A stretch of DNA of 64,000 bases from Paenibacillus contaminans (GCF_003285015.1 NZ_QMFB01000022.1:62001-126000), one strand, 5' to 3'; shown: positions 18,258 to 26,947, counted from the first letter of the stretch. Translations and numbers: made by a program. The notes: a model not told the origin generated them from the sequence alone.

Positions 18258-20035
18258 TCGGCAAAATCGTCCGCAGCGTCAGCCGCAGCATTCATCAGAA
18301 GCTGCTGCTCTCTTACTTCGTCGTTATTTTACTCCCGCTGCTCCTGATCGGCAGCATTTTGTTCGTCTCGATGCTGGCGATTACGGAGCGGCAAACGCTC
18401 GACAACCGGGCGCTCGAAATGAAGCTCGTATCGCAGCAGCTTCAAGCGTACACGGATCAGCTCGAGCTGTACTCGCGGGTCATCTACACCGGCGAGCTGC
18501 AGCAGTTGCTCAATGCCGGGCCGCCCGGCGACCCGATCGCTTTTACGCGCTGGAAAAGCGCCTTGTTTCAGCAGTTCGAGGAATGGTACGGGTATATGAA
18601 TATCAAGGCGGCCATCCAAAATGTAACGATCGTGCTCCCCAACGGAACGGAGATCGCCAAGGAATCAATCTATCTGCCGGATACGCGGCTGGCGAACGAG
18701 CTCTGGTACCGGAACGCCGTATCACGGCAGGGCGAGGTCGTCATCGCCGGCCCTTTTGTCCGGCCTTTCGCGAACCCGCAAACGGTCGCTTCGCCCCATA
18801 CGTTCTCGCTCGTCCGCAAAATCAACAATACGATTGGCAGCTCGGACCTCGGCGGCATCGTCGTCGATATCAATGTCATGGACATCGCCCGGCTCATGAC
18901 AAGCTTGAATTTGCGCAACATGACCATCCTCAATGCGAACGATTCGGTCGTTTACACCGATCGCAAAGAGGAAATCGGACAAGTTTGGCCTCACGGGGCG
19001 AAGCTGCTAAGCGGAAAGCCCGGCTGGATCGACTTGGACGGAGAGCGGATGTTCGTGAACACGGCGGAGCTTCCGGCAACGGGCTGGCGCTTCGTCAGTC
19101 TTGACCCGCTCAGCTCGCTGTCCGCCTATTCCGTAGCCTTCCGCAACGTCACGGTAGGCGTCGGTCTTGTCGGCATGCTTATCGCACTCGTTATCTCGAC
19201 CTTCATCGCCGGACGCATCACGAAGCCGCTGCGCACCCTGCAGCAGAACATGAAGCAGGTGCAGGCGGGGCGCTTCGATATCCGGCTGGACGTCACCCGT
19301 TCGGATGAAGTCGGCCAGCTGACGCAAAGCTTCAATCAGATGACCGACCGGGTCGAAACGCTGGTCAACGACGTTTACAAAGCCGAGATTATCCGCAAGG
19401 AAGCGCAGCTTAAGGCGCTGCATTCGCAGATTAACCCGCACTTTTTGTACAATACGCTCGACTCGATGAACGCCATCGCGGTGCTGGAGAACGTTCCTTT
19501 GCTGTCCCGGATGTCCCGAATGCTTGCGGATATGTTCCGCTACAGCATTTCGCAGGGCGAGCAGGTCGTTCCGCTGGGCGAGGAGCTGAACCAGGTGAAG
19601 CGGTACGTCGAAATTCAGCAGATTCGCTACGACTACAAGTTCAGCTTGTTTCTGTCGGTACCTGATAAGCTGCTGGATTACCGCATTCCGAAGCTCACGC
19701 TGCAGCCGATCGTAGAGAACGCCGTCTATCACGGTCTCGAAATGATTCCCGACGAAGGCATCATCGCTATAACCGCATACGAGACGGCTGAGGGAGTCGT
19801 CATCGAGGTGTTCGACAACGGCGGCGGCATGCCGGAGGAAGAGCTGAACCGTATCCGCCAAAGCATGCGGGAGCCGATCGACTATGCCGATCATCTCGGT
19901 CTCGCCAACGTGCTTGAGCGGTTGCAGCTGCATTACGGCGGCGAGTATGGCATTTCGCTTGACAGCATCCACGGCAGGGGTACGAACGTCGTTTACTGGC
20001 TGCCGAAGATGGCGTCGCCGGAGCGGAGCTCTTGA
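18254..20035 (+). CDS. YesM-type sensor histidine kinase
   Basis: A 593-residue membrane kinase. A first helix (about 19-41) and a second (about 295-317) bracket an extracytoplasmic dCache-like sensor. A HAMP domain (about 318-370, ITKPLRTLQQNMKQVQAGRFD) follows, then the His_kinase domain with the phospho-acceptor in HSQINPHFLYNTLDS. The ATPase domain ends with DNGGGMPEEE and HGRGTNVVYWLP. The GTG start overlaps the stop of the response-regulator gene (GTGA), so the pair is coupled. It likely senses the target sugar or sugar-loaded binding protein at the cell surface and phosphorylates the adjacent regulator. Confidence 0.95.
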   Translation: MIGKIVRSVSRSIHQKLLLSYFVVILLPLLLIGSILFVSMLAITERQTLDNRALEMKLVSQQLQAYTDQLELYSRVIYTGELQQLLNAGPPGDPIAFTRWKSALFQQFEEWYGYMNIKAAIQNVTIVLPNGTEIAKESIYLPDTRLANELWYRNAVSRQGEVVIAGPFVRPFANPQTVASPHTFSLVRKINNTIGSSDLGGIVVDINVMDIARLMTSLNLRNMTILNANDSVVYTDRKEEIGQVWPHGAKLLSGKPGWIDLDGERMFVNTAELPATGWRFVSLDPLSSLSAYSVAFRNVTVGVGLVGMLIALVISTFIAGRITKPLRTLQQNMKQVQAGRFDIRLDVTRSDEVGQLTQSFNQMTDRVETLVNDVYKAEIIRKEAQLKALHSQINPHFLYNTLDSMNAIAVLENVPLLSRMSRMLADMFRYSISQGEQVVPLGEELNQVKRYVEIQQIRYDYKFSLFLSVPDKLLDYRIPKLTLQPIVENAVYHGLEMIPDEGIIAITAYETAEGVVIEVFDNGGGMPEEELNRIRQSMREPIDYADHLGLANVLERLQLHYGGEYGISLDSIHGRGTNVVYWLPKMASPERSS

Positions 20036-20124
20036 CGGACGGTCTTTTGTTTGGCGGAGGTGCCCGCGTCATTGGAAACTATACCGTACGCTAGGTGCAA
20101 AACCCCGTGTGTTAAAGAAAACGG

Positions 20125-20167
20125 CAAATATCCCTAACCATCTCGTCGTAATGGTTAGGGATATTTG
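20125..20167. terminator. Strong bidirectional terminator
   Basis: Perfect 17-base arms (20125-20141 and 20151-20167, CAAATATCCCTAACCAT and its complement) with a 9-base loop. It lies between the plus-strand kinase and the minus-strand asparaginase gene. Confidence 0.85.
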
Positions 20168-20207
20168 TGTTACACCGTATTAGAGGCTATCATGAACAGC
20201 TAAGCGC

Positions 20208-21221
20208 TTATCCGTTCGACTGCAGCTGGAAAACCGGGCGGTTTTCCCCCACGATCGTCCCGTTTCCGTTCGCAAAATGCTTCGGACAAAGCTTGTACAG
20301 ACGCTCGATCGTATCCTTCCGGTCGTAGTTCAGCTGCTCCAAAATCGAAGCGACGATCATCGGCCATTTATCCTCAGAGCCGTCCATCACTTTGAGTGCG
20401 AACGCCATCCGTTCCTTGCGCAAGCCTACGCAGTAAACGCCTTTCGCTCCGCCCTTCGCGACGATGTTGTCGTCCATCAGCAGCGCCGAGCAGATCATAT
20501 CCGTGCCCGATACCATCTCGAAATGCTCGTTCATAAGCGGCGTGATCTGTTCCACGGCTTTGCGCGTCGCCTCGTCGGCGATCAATTCCGGACGGGCCAG
20601 CTTCAAATACCCCTTCGCCAAATTAGACAGCGGAATCGCAAAAACCGGGAATCCGCAGCCATCGATACCGATATGAATTTGCTCGGCCGGCACTTCCGTC
20701 AGCATGGCCAGCGTTTCCAAAATCTCCTTTTGCACCGGATGATTCGGATCGGCGTAACCTTCCAGCGGATAGCCTTTACTTTTGCAATACGCCAAAATGC
20801 CGAGATGCTTGCCGGAGCAGTTGTGATATAGGCGACGCTCCTTCTGCCCTTCCGAAACTACTGCGTCCCGTGCTTTCGCGTTTAGCGGATAAGACGGACA
20901 GCAGACGAGATCGTCCTCCGTAACGCCGATTTTACCGAGCATCGACTCCAGCACCTCGACGTGAAACGACTCGCATCGGTGGGAAGCGGTTTGAATCGCC
21001 ATCTCTTTGCCGGTAAAGCCGAATTTCTCCCCGGTATTGTAGCGGAACGAAGGAATGGCTTGAAACGGCTTCGCGGACGAACGCAAATAGGTCATATGAT
21101 GCGGGTTTCCCGTTTGGTACTGCACCTCGCCGGAATACGAAACGACGCAAACATGTCCCCAATATTCGCACTCCACCAGCCCGCCCCGGCGTTCCTCGAT
21201 TAACAGCTCGCTCTTGCTCAT
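20208..21221 (-). CDS. Asparaginase II family protein
   Basis: A 337-residue protein of the L-asparaginase II family (Rhizobium etli AnsA type, unrelated to E. coli AnsB). Features seen are the N-terminal RGGLVECEYWGHVCVV, RSSAKPFQAIP, ASHRCESFHVEVLESML, the cysteine-containing NCSGKHLGILAYCKSKGYPLEGY region (about residues 140-165) and GIDGCGFPVFAIPL. It should hydrolyse L-asparagine to aspartate and ammonia in the cytoplasm. The start at 21221 is preferred over the longer frame because GGGAGG stands 13 bases upstream and the extension is not family-like. It is monocistronic, preceded by two intergenic repeat types. Confidence 0.88.
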   Translation of the reverse strand: MSKSELLIEERRGGLVECEYWGHVCVVSYSGEVQYQTGNPHHMTYLRSSAKPFQAIPSFRYNTGEKFGFTGKEMAIQTASHRCESFHVEVLESMLGKIGVTEDDLVCCPSYPLNAKARDAVVSEGQKERRLYHNCSGKHLGILAYCKSKGYPLEGYADPNHPVQKEILETLAMLTEVPAEQIHIGIDGCGFPVFAIPLSNLAKGYLKLARPELIADEATRKAVEQITPLMNEHFEMVSGTDMICSALLMDDNIVAKGGAKGVYCVGLRKERMAFALKVMDGSEDKWPMIVASILEQLNYDRKDTIERLYKLCPKHFANGNGTIVGENRPVFQLQSNG

Positions 21222-21256
21222 GATGTGATCCTCCCAGGTCGTTATTAAAAATACAA

Positions 21257-21370
21257 AGATAAACGACTTCGCCGTCCTAAACGCTTTCGAAGAAAGCGGC
21301 TTCGCAAGCATAAGCTAAGGACAGGCGCGTTTACCGCAGGTCTAGAGCCACTTCCACGACATACTTTCTG
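21257..21370. repeat. Dispersed intergenic repeat, family 1, copy B
   Basis: It begins AGATAAACGACTTCGCCGTC and ends in GGTCTAGAGCCACTTCC plus ATACTTT. It is related to copies at 8611-8690 and 32359-32435, but carries an internal extra segment of about 35 bp (hairpin CTTTCGAAGAAAG). Confidence 0.65.
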
Positions 21371-21480
21371 CCCTGAAATAACGTTATTTCATTCATCAGT
21401 GGTGCCGCGAAACGGCATCGAAGTCTGCCCTGAAATAACGTTATTTCATTCATCAGTGGTGCCGCGAAACGGCATCGAAG
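21367..21480. repeat. Perfect 57-bp direct tandem duplication with internal palindrome
   Basis: Two identical 57-bp units (21367-21423 and 21424-21480). Each contains the 16-bp perfect palindrome GAAATAACGTTATTTC and the hairpin TGCCGCGAAACGGCA. It lies between the asparaginase and cutC genes. The 57-bp length keeps a minus-strand reading frame open, but the frame has no ribosome binding site. Confidence 0.8.
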
Positions 21481-21589
21481 TCTGATAGACGGATAAAACG
21501 GTTTCGTTTCGCATTGCACGAACCCCGGCGCCCGGAGTTTCGCTGCAAGACGGCGGTCGGTCTACCGCATGCGTGCCGGCCCCGCCGGC

Positions 21590-22279
21590 TTACGCCTTCG
21601 CGACGATGCTTGCCGCCGCTTGCAGCCGTTCGGGATCGATCGTCTGCAGCGCGTCTCCTTGCAGCCGCACGCCGGTCCCCATATGCACTTCGCTTACGCC
21701 GGTTTCGCGAATGAACGATGCCAGCGTATCGACGTTCAGCCCGCTGCCTGCAAGCAGCGTAATCGACCGCTCTTTGCATAGCTTGTCCAATTTTTGGATT
21801 TGCACTACGGCATCCAAAGCGCTCGGTTTTCCGCCCGAGGTCAAAATACGGCGAATTTGCGGATACCCTCCGAGCACATGAAGAGCCGCTTCCTGGTCGG
21901 TCGCTTCGTCGAACGCGCGATGGAAGGTTACCGATAACCCTTCCGCTGCTTCCAAAAGACGCTTAAGTGCAGGCTCGTCGACTTCCCGTCCTGCCGTAAG
22001 CGTTCCGAGCACGATGCCCGCCGCTCCAAGCTTGCCGATTGCGCGAATATCCGCAAGCATCGTTTGGAGATCGTCTTCGTCATAGCAAAAAGAGTTCGCG
22101 TGCGGTCTCACCATAACGTGAACCGGTATACGAACGGCTCCCAATACGCGCTCGATAAGCCCTATGCTTGGCGTAACGCCGCCTTCCCGGATGCCCGAAA
22201 TGAGCTCGATCCGGTGCGCGCCGTTCGCTTCGGCCAGCTTCGCGTCCGCGACGCTCGTTGCGATTACTTCCAGCAGCAT
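21590..22279 (-). CDS. cutC: CutC family protein (copper homeostasis type)
   Basis: A 229-residue TIM-barrel protein of the CutC family. The N-terminus LEVIATSVADAKLAEANGAHRIEL and the following GGVTPSIGLI match the family closely, as do HVMVRPHANSFCYDEDD (about residues 53-69) and the GSGLNVDT segment. CutC has been linked to copper tolerance in E. coli, but the biochemical activity is unsettled, and members in Bacillota may act on small molecules. The gene is separated from the upstream tetR-like gene by 220 bp. The ATG has a GGAAAGAAGGAAT-type site. Confidence 0.9.
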   Translation of the reverse strand: MLLEVIATSVADAKLAEANGAHRIELISGIREGGVTPSIGLIERVLGAVRIPVHVMVRPHANSFCYDEDDLQTMLADIRAIGKLGAAGIVLGTLTAGREVDEPALKRLLEAAEGLSVTFHRAFDEATDQEAALHVLGGYPQIRRILTSGGKPSALDAVVQIQKLDKLCKERSITLLAGSGLNVDTLASFIRETGVSEVHMGTGVRLQGDALQTIDPERLQAAASIVAKA

Positions 22280-22458
22280 AACGATTCCTTCTTTCCGGAG
22301 TGAATTTCCGCGGGCCCGGCCTTCACGCCGAACTGCCCGTTATAGCGTCATAAAATATATATGGCGTACGTTTAGCCTGCCTGCGCAGTCTTCCGCCGAT
22401 CTACCTTGTGACGACTGCATTCTACCATAAGCGCGCATGAAATAAAAATGGAAAATCA

Positions 22459-22509
22459 CAAAAAACGCAATCGGCCTCCCGATCGTCATGACGGGCGGTC
22501 ATTGCGTTT
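22459..22509 (-). terminator. Terminator of the TetR-type gene
   Basis: Arms AACGCAAT (22464-22471) and ATTGCGTT (22501-22508), with a GC-rich inner stem, followed on the minus strand by a run of T. The distal arm overlaps the last codons of the regulator gene. Confidence 0.75.
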
Positions 22510-23119
22510 CGAGGCCGGACTCTTTCTTTTGCGCCATCAAAGCGTCCAGATGATACGTGACGATGCGGGTAATATCGTCCGGCTTCACAAGCTCCGGGCG
22601 CATAACCCCATGAACGACGAGCCCGTCCACCAGCGCATGCAGCCGCATGGCTTCGAGCTTCGGATCGATGCCGGGCTTCGCCAGCTTCAGCTCGATCGCC
22701 GAGTCCACGATATGCCGGAAAAAGGCGAAAAGCGAATCGTGTACCTCATCGCTAAGCAAACGAAGCTTTGGATGCGCAAGCGAGTTTCCCGTAAAAGCAA
22801 GCCAAACCTCGCATTCGGCTAGCCGCTCTTCGTCCAGCGGGACCAACTCCCCGATAATCGTCTCCATATCGGTGCGGGGATCCCCGCTTAGTGCCATCCC
22901 CTTCATTCTTTTTGTGACCCGTTCGGAAACAAGCCGCATCGAAAAAGCAAGCAGCTCGGACTGCGTTACAAAATAGTGCCGCAGCGAGCCGAGCGACATC
23001 CCGGCTTCCTCTGCGACCCTGCGCACGGAAACTCCCTCCAGCCCATCGCGCCGTATGATGCGCCAAGCCGCTTCCGCAAGCTGTTCCCGACGTTGATCGT
23101 GATCTACAATTTTCGGCAT
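22499..23119 (-). CDS. TetR family transcriptional regulator (BetI-like C-terminal domain)
   Basis: A 206-residue repressor. The N-terminal helix-turn-helix spans about residues 12-55 (RREQLAEAAWRIIRRDGLEGVSVRRVAEEAGMSLGSLRHYF across the region, with the recognition helix in MSLGSLRHYF). The C-terminal ligand domain resembles TetR_C_6/BetI, with EVWLAFTG and MRLHALVDGLVVHG. It is transcribed away from the small membrane protein gene at 23429. A perfect palindrome at 23181-23198 between them is the obvious operator candidate. The ligand is unknown. Confidence 0.9.
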   Translation of the reverse strand: MPKIVDHDQRREQLAEAAWRIIRRDGLEGVSVRRVAEEAGMSLGSLRHYFVTQSELLAFSMRLVSERVTKRMKGMALSGDPRTDMETIIGELVPLDEERLAECEVWLAFTGNSLAHPKLRLLSDEVHDSLFAFFRHIVDSAIELKLAKPGIDPKLEAMRLHALVDGLVVHGVMRPELVKPDDITRIVTYHLDALMAQKKESGLETQ

Positions 23120-23180
23120 GTTAATAGTTTAGCATGGATTGTTTTTTTAATACAGAAGTGCTAAAATAACTTCGATCTTT

Positions 23181-23198
23181 ATAATACATTTGTATTAT
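23181..23198. promoter_or_regulatory. Candidate TetR operator, perfect 18-bp palindrome
   Basis: ATAATACA and TGTATTAT arms with a 2-base centre, 62 bp upstream of the tetR-type start codon and 230 bp before the divergent gene. The perfect symmetry and position suggest autoregulation. Confidence 0.5.
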
Positions 23199-23303
23199 TA
23201 AAACTCTAATCCGGGACGCCCGAAGTTTCTCACTGAAGAAGCGACGCCCGCAACAAAGCATTTCTTAAGTTTCAAGCAACCCTTAGCACGTTGTCGCGCT
23301 GTT

Positions 23304-23400
23304 GGCGCTAGGTGACGACGCTGCCGTTTTTGCTGCACGATCAAGGTCCCGTCCACAAGGGAACTCTCTCCGTCGGCCCCGCTGGTCGCCCTAACGCCCT
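23304..23400 (+). ncRNA. Structured 5' leader, possible riboswitch
   Basis: A long closing stem pairs GGCGCTAGGTGAC (about 23303-23316) with GTCGCCCTAACGCC (about 23385-23398), with one mismatch and one bulge. Inside it, CGACG pairs with CGTCG (near 23316-23320 and 23371-23375), and a TCCC/GGGA hairpin is present. The element ends about 30 bp before the start codon of the small membrane protein gene at 23429. I could not match it with confidence to a known riboswitch class; the purine, SAM, TPP, FMN, cobalamin, ykkC and M-box cores are not evident. Confidence 0.5.
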
Positions 23401-23428
23401 AAATCGTCTTTCTCAAGGAGTGTCGCTT

Positions 23429-23965
23429 ATGATAACCGCATTTATAATCGGCTGTGAAATCGGGTTTTGGCTGTTCGTCATCGCCGGCCTCGTGTGCCGC
23501 TACCCGCTGCGCAAGAAACGGCTCGGCGCGCTGCTGTTGTTCTGTACACCGTTAGTCGATTTGATTCTCATCATCGCGACCGTCGCCGATTTGCGAAGCG
23601 GCGCCGTCGCCACAACGGTTCACGGCATCGCCGCGATCTACATCGGCGTCTCCGTCGCCTACGGGCACCGAATGATTCAATGGGCGGACGTCCGGTTCGC
23701 GCACCGTTTCGCCGGCGGCCCCAAGCCGCTCCCCAAGCCCAAGTACGGCTCGGAGCATGCAAGCTACGAGCGCCGCATGTGGCTTCTGCACCTTATCGCA
23801 TGGGGGATCGGCTGCCTTGTTTTGTACGCCATGATCTTGATTGTAGGCGATGCAAGCCGAACCGAAAGCCTGATGGGCACGCTGCGGCTGTGGTCGGTCA
23901 TCGTCGGCATCGACTTCCTCTACAGCTTCAGCTTCACGCTGTGGCCGCGAAAGGCAAAAGCGTAA
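23429..23965 (+). CDS. Small polytopic membrane protein of unknown function
   Basis: A 178-residue protein with four predicted helices (about 5-27, 36-56, 60-80, 118-140) and a fifth near the C-terminus. A conserved-looking cytosolic loop reads KPKYGSEHASYERRMW, and the protein ends in SFTLWPRK. It resembles the YmcC-like uncharacterised membrane proteins of bacilli, from memory only. The ATG at 23429 is favoured by AAGGAG nine bases upstream. The longer frame would read through the structured leader. Its expression may be controlled by that leader and by the divergent TetR regulator. Confidence 0.75.
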   Translation: MITAFIIGCEIGFWLFVIAGLVCRYPLRKKRLGALLLFCTPLVDLILIIATVADLRSGAVATTVHGIAAIYIGVSVAYGHRMIQWADVRFAHRFAGGPKPLPKPKYGSEHASYERRMWLLHLIAWGIGCLVLYAMILIVGDASRTESLMGTLRLWSVIVGIDFLYSFSFTLWPRKAKA

Positions 23966-24075
23966 AAAGACACTGCGAGCCGGCCGTTTTAATACTAAGA
24001 TGAGGCAATAGTGCCCTATGCGTACCCGCATTTTGAATGCGGGTCCTTTCATGAAGAGGAAGAAAAAATATATAT

Positions 24076-24260
24076 GGTTTTTCATATACACTCATCGAGA
24101 AGCCTGTATGGAGTAAATTGAATTCGGTTTTTCTTATACAGATGTCGAGAAACGTGCGTTTGAAGAAAATGTATTCAATTTTTCTTATATATTTATCGAG
24201 AAACCCGCTAATAGAGCCAAATATATGCGATTTTTCGTATTCATACATCGTAAACCAACG
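24076..24260. repeat. Four diverged tandem units of about 51 bp with hairpin arms
   Basis: The core TTTTTCNTATACA..TCGAGAAACC occurs four times, with starts near 24076, 24126, 24177 and 24229 (spacings of 50, 51 and 52 bp). In each unit the GGTTTTTC arm can pair with the GAGAAACC arm, G-U pairs included. The surrounding 700-bp gap (23966-24662) contains no gene that I accept. Confidence 0.6.
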
Positions 24261-24384
24261 TATGGGCAAATGCAGGAGGGTTTTGTGAAAATCCGGTGCT
24301 GCTCTTTCAGCTGCGTTTGATATCCTTCCAAACTCTACTTTCAGCCCCCTATCCAGCCTATCGCTCCTTCTCGTAAATCAAAAA

Positions 24385-24434
24385 AAGAAGCCTCCCAACT
24401 CGCTCCGCTTGCACAGCGAGTTGGGGGCTTCTTT
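24385..24434 (-). terminator. Terminator of the RiPP-like operon
   Basis: Perfect arms around AAGAAGCC..CCCAACTCGCT and its complement, followed on the minus strand by seven T residues. It lies 230 bp past the ABC exporter gene, the last gene of that operon. The GC-rich stretch in between (24435-24662) has no supported gene. Confidence 0.8.
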
Positions 24435-24662
24435 GAACTTTTCCGCACCGCGTGCGCCTCCCGGCGCGCGGTGCCATCGCGGCACGCGGTGCTCGGTCAC
24501 ACGTCGGCGGTCAAACCTCCTGCGTCAACTTGCGGCGACTGCGACGTCGCCGAATGCCGCCTGCCCCAATGGCTGCGAAGAGCTGCCCGTAGAACTCGCA
24601 CCGCGCAGCTCACAGCTTCACGGCGCTGCATTGCATGCGGCTGCCGGCCGCATACAGCCGCC

Positions 24663-26453
24663 TTACACGGCAGCCGCAGCCTTCTCCGGAAGCGGTTCGC
24701 TCCGGAATTGATGCTCGTACAGCCGCGCATACAACGGGCAGCGCGCGAGCAGTTCGGCATGCCTCCCTTGGTCGACGACGCGCCCCGACTCGAGGACGAC
24801 GATCCTATCCGCGTTCAGGATCGTCGAGAGCCGATGCGCGATCATTAGCGTCGTCCTCCCGGCGGCAAGCCTCGCGAGCGCTTCCTGCACGAGCTGCTCG
24901 CTCTCGCCGTCGAGCGCGCTCGTCGCTTCGTCAAGCAGCAGCACCGGCGCGTCCCAGAGCAGCGCGCGCGCTATGGCGAGCCGCTGCCGCTGGCCGCCGG
25001 ACAGCTTGCCTCCGCGCTCGCCGACCTCCGTGTCGTAGCCTTCGGGCAGCGACATAATAAAATCATGCGCATTCGCATGTTTTGCCGCCGCAATGAGTTC
25101 CGTCTCCGCAGCTTCCGGCTTGGCGTACAGCAGATTATCCCGTATGCTGCCGCTGAACAAATACGTATCCTGCGGAACATAACCGAGCCGAGCGGTCAAT
25201 TCGGAGCGTCCGATCGTTTTCACATCGCAGCCGTCCATTGCAACGTAACCCGACTCGGGCGTATAAAAGCCGAGAAGAAGGTGGAACAGCGTCGTTTTCC
25301 CGGCGCCGCTCGGACCGACTAACGCGACGGTTTGGCCAGCAGGCACGTCGAACGAGCAGTTGTCCAGCACCTGGGCCGAATCTGCGGACTCCCCGTAGCG
25401 AAAGCTTACCCGCTCGAAACGAATACCCTCGAGCAGCGGCTTCTGGCGTGTCCGCTGCGGGAGCTCGCCGGTTTCCGGCTTGGCGTCGAGCAGCTCGAAT
25501 ATTCGCTCCGACGCGGCCAGCGAGCGCTGCATCGCATTCCACACGCCCGACAGCCCGGACAAAGGCGAAACAAGCTGACGCAGCAGCATGACGAACCCCA
25601 TCAATGTGCCGACGGTTAATTTGCCTTGCGCGATGAAAATCGAACCGACGCCAAGACTAAAAAGGAACAATGCCGTCCCGAAGGAAGAGCTGCCCGCTCT
25701 GTAAAAGCTGAAAGCCTTCGCTTCCTTCTGCTCCAGCTTATACAAGCGCTCCGTATCCCGCTCGTAGCGTTCCGCAAACTGCCGCCCAAGCGCGAACGTC
25801 CGCACGATCAGCTGTCCGGCGATCGTATCGGCGACAAAGCCGGTCAGCCGTCCAAGCTCGTTTTGCACCGTTCTGCCGTTCCGTCGCAGCCAGTTCCCCA
25901 TCAGCGAGCCGGCCCCCAATGCGAGCGGACCAAGCAGCAAGCAAAGCAGGGCGAGCTGCCAATTGAGCGTAAACAAATAAACGAGCGCCATTCCCGCCAT
26001 CAGCGGCATTTGAATGAGCGCCAGCAAGCTGTAGCCCATTGCGTTTTCCATCGCTTGAAGGTCGTTCGTCAGCCGCGACAGCAGATCGCCGGAATGCCGC
26101 TCCGAGTAGAAACGGACAGGCTGCTTCAACAAATGGCGGTAAACGTCGTTGCTCAGCATTTTCCTCACTTTATTCACGGTCATAGCTTGCAGGTATGAAT
26201 TTGCGAAGATCGTCAGTCCGCTCACGGCCACGAACACTGCTCCGACCGCAAGCAGCAGCTTGAGCCGGCCCATGTCTGCGGCGACGGCAGCATCCGTAAC
26301 GTGCATGATCAGCCAGGCAAAAAACAGCGAACTGCCTATGTCCAAGAATAAAATGAGGAACAGTGCCGCATACATCCAGCCATGCCGCTTCACATACGGG
26401 AGCAGCCGGAAAAGCGGACGATACGATTCGTATAAGCGAAGTATCGCCTTCAC
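24663..26453 (-). CDS. ABC exporter, fused membrane and ATPase domains (peptide export)
   Basis: A 596-residue half-transporter. Six helices lie in residues 1-320 (ABC_membrane type). The ATPase half has Walker A GPSGAGKTT, signature LSGGQRQRLAIARAL, Walker B VLLLDEATSALD and the H-loop in AHRLST. No C39 peptidase domain is present, so leader removal must be done by another protein. It is the terminal gene of the operon and overlaps the S26-type peptidase gene by four bases. By context it exports the processed product of the small precursor. The general family (MsbA/LmrA-like) includes drug and lipid exporters, so the peptide role depends on the neighbours. Confidence 0.92.
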   Translation of the reverse strand: MKAILRLYESYRPLFRLLPYVKRHGWMYAALFLILFLDIGSSLFFAWLIMHVTDAAVAADMGRLKLLLAVGAVFVAVSGLTIFANSYLQAMTVNKVRKMLSNDVYRHLLKQPVRFYSERHSGDLLSRLTNDLQAMENAMGYSLLALIQMPLMAGMALVYLFTLNWQLALLCLLLGPLALGAGSLMGNWLRRNGRTVQNELGRLTGFVADTIAGQLIVRTFALGRQFAERYERDTERLYKLEQKEAKAFSFYRAGSSSFGTALFLFSLGVGSIFIAQGKLTVGTLMGFVMLLRQLVSPLSGLSGVWNAMQRSLAASERIFELLDAKPETGELPQRTRQKPLLEGIRFERVSFRYGESADSAQVLDNCSFDVPAGQTVALVGPSGAGKTTLFHLLLGFYTPESGYVAMDGCDVKTIGRSELTARLGYVPQDTYLFSGSIRDNLLYAKPEAAETELIAAAKHANAHDFIMSLPEGYDTEVGERGGKLSGGQRQRLAIARALLWDAPVLLLDEATSALDGESEQLVQEALARLAAGRTTLMIAHRLSTILNADRIVVLESGRVVDQGRHAELLARCPLYARLYEHQFRSEPLPEKAAAAV

Positions 26454-26947
26454 CTCCCGGCCCGATTATCCGAAGCTCTGCGTTTGGCAGGCCTCCATCG
26501 TTTGTAGGCGAGAACCAGCCGCAGCAGCCGCCACATCCGGGGGACGCGGACCGTCAATACGCCCCACATCCGCGGAAGCAGGCCTTCCATGCGAATCATC
26601 CGCCGCGGAGCCGTCCGTATGAGCGTCAGCTTGCCGATAATTTGCTGCGAACGAATCGGTTCGTCCGGAAATTTATTCGTATCGCCTTTGCACACGTAGT
26701 AATTTTCGCCCTGTTTGCTGTACTGCGATAAATAGCGATGACCGACAAGATGGCCATCCTTGGTAACGAACAGCAGCACGTCGCCTTTGCGGACGGTATC
26801 CGGCACTACGGGCTCGAAGCGGCAAAGATCGCCTTCACGGATCAAAGGATACATGCTGTCGCCGACCGAGGCAATTTCCAGAAACCCCTGCTTTCTGAGA
26901 TGCTGGGACAAAAGCTGCGTCTCGATCGCTCTCGCTCTAGCCGGCAT
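26450..26947 (-). CDS. S26-type peptidase, SipW/ER-like, of the RiPP operon
   Basis: A 165-residue protein with signal-peptidase family S26 motifs: S31 in GDSMYP (nucleophile), GDVLLF, H70 in the VGHRYL box where bacterial type I enzymes have Lys, and D89 in CKGDTNKFPD. The Ser-His-Asp set and the KGDTN box match the SipW/ER-type subfamily. There is no N-terminal membrane anchor; only a weakly hydrophobic Arg-rich tail. It overlaps the PqqD-like gene by 11 bases and the exporter by four. A role in removing the leader of the small precursor is the natural inference, since no other protease is in the operon. Confidence 0.85.
   Translation of the reverse strand: MPARARAIETQLLSQHLRKQGFLEIASVGDSMYPLIREGDLCRFEPVVPDTVRKGDVLLFVTKDGHLVGHRYLSQYSKQGENYYVCKGDTNKFPDEPIRSQQIIGKLTLIRTAPRRMIRMEGLLPRMWGVLTVRVPRMWRLLRLVLAYKRWRPAKRRASDNRAGR

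Noticed and set aside
23934-24269. Minus-strand frame with repeating YxRKxEYIF-like units
   Set aside because: Unit spacing of 50, 51 and 52 bp does not preserve a frame, and no ribosome binding site precedes it; hairpin arms are the conserved part.
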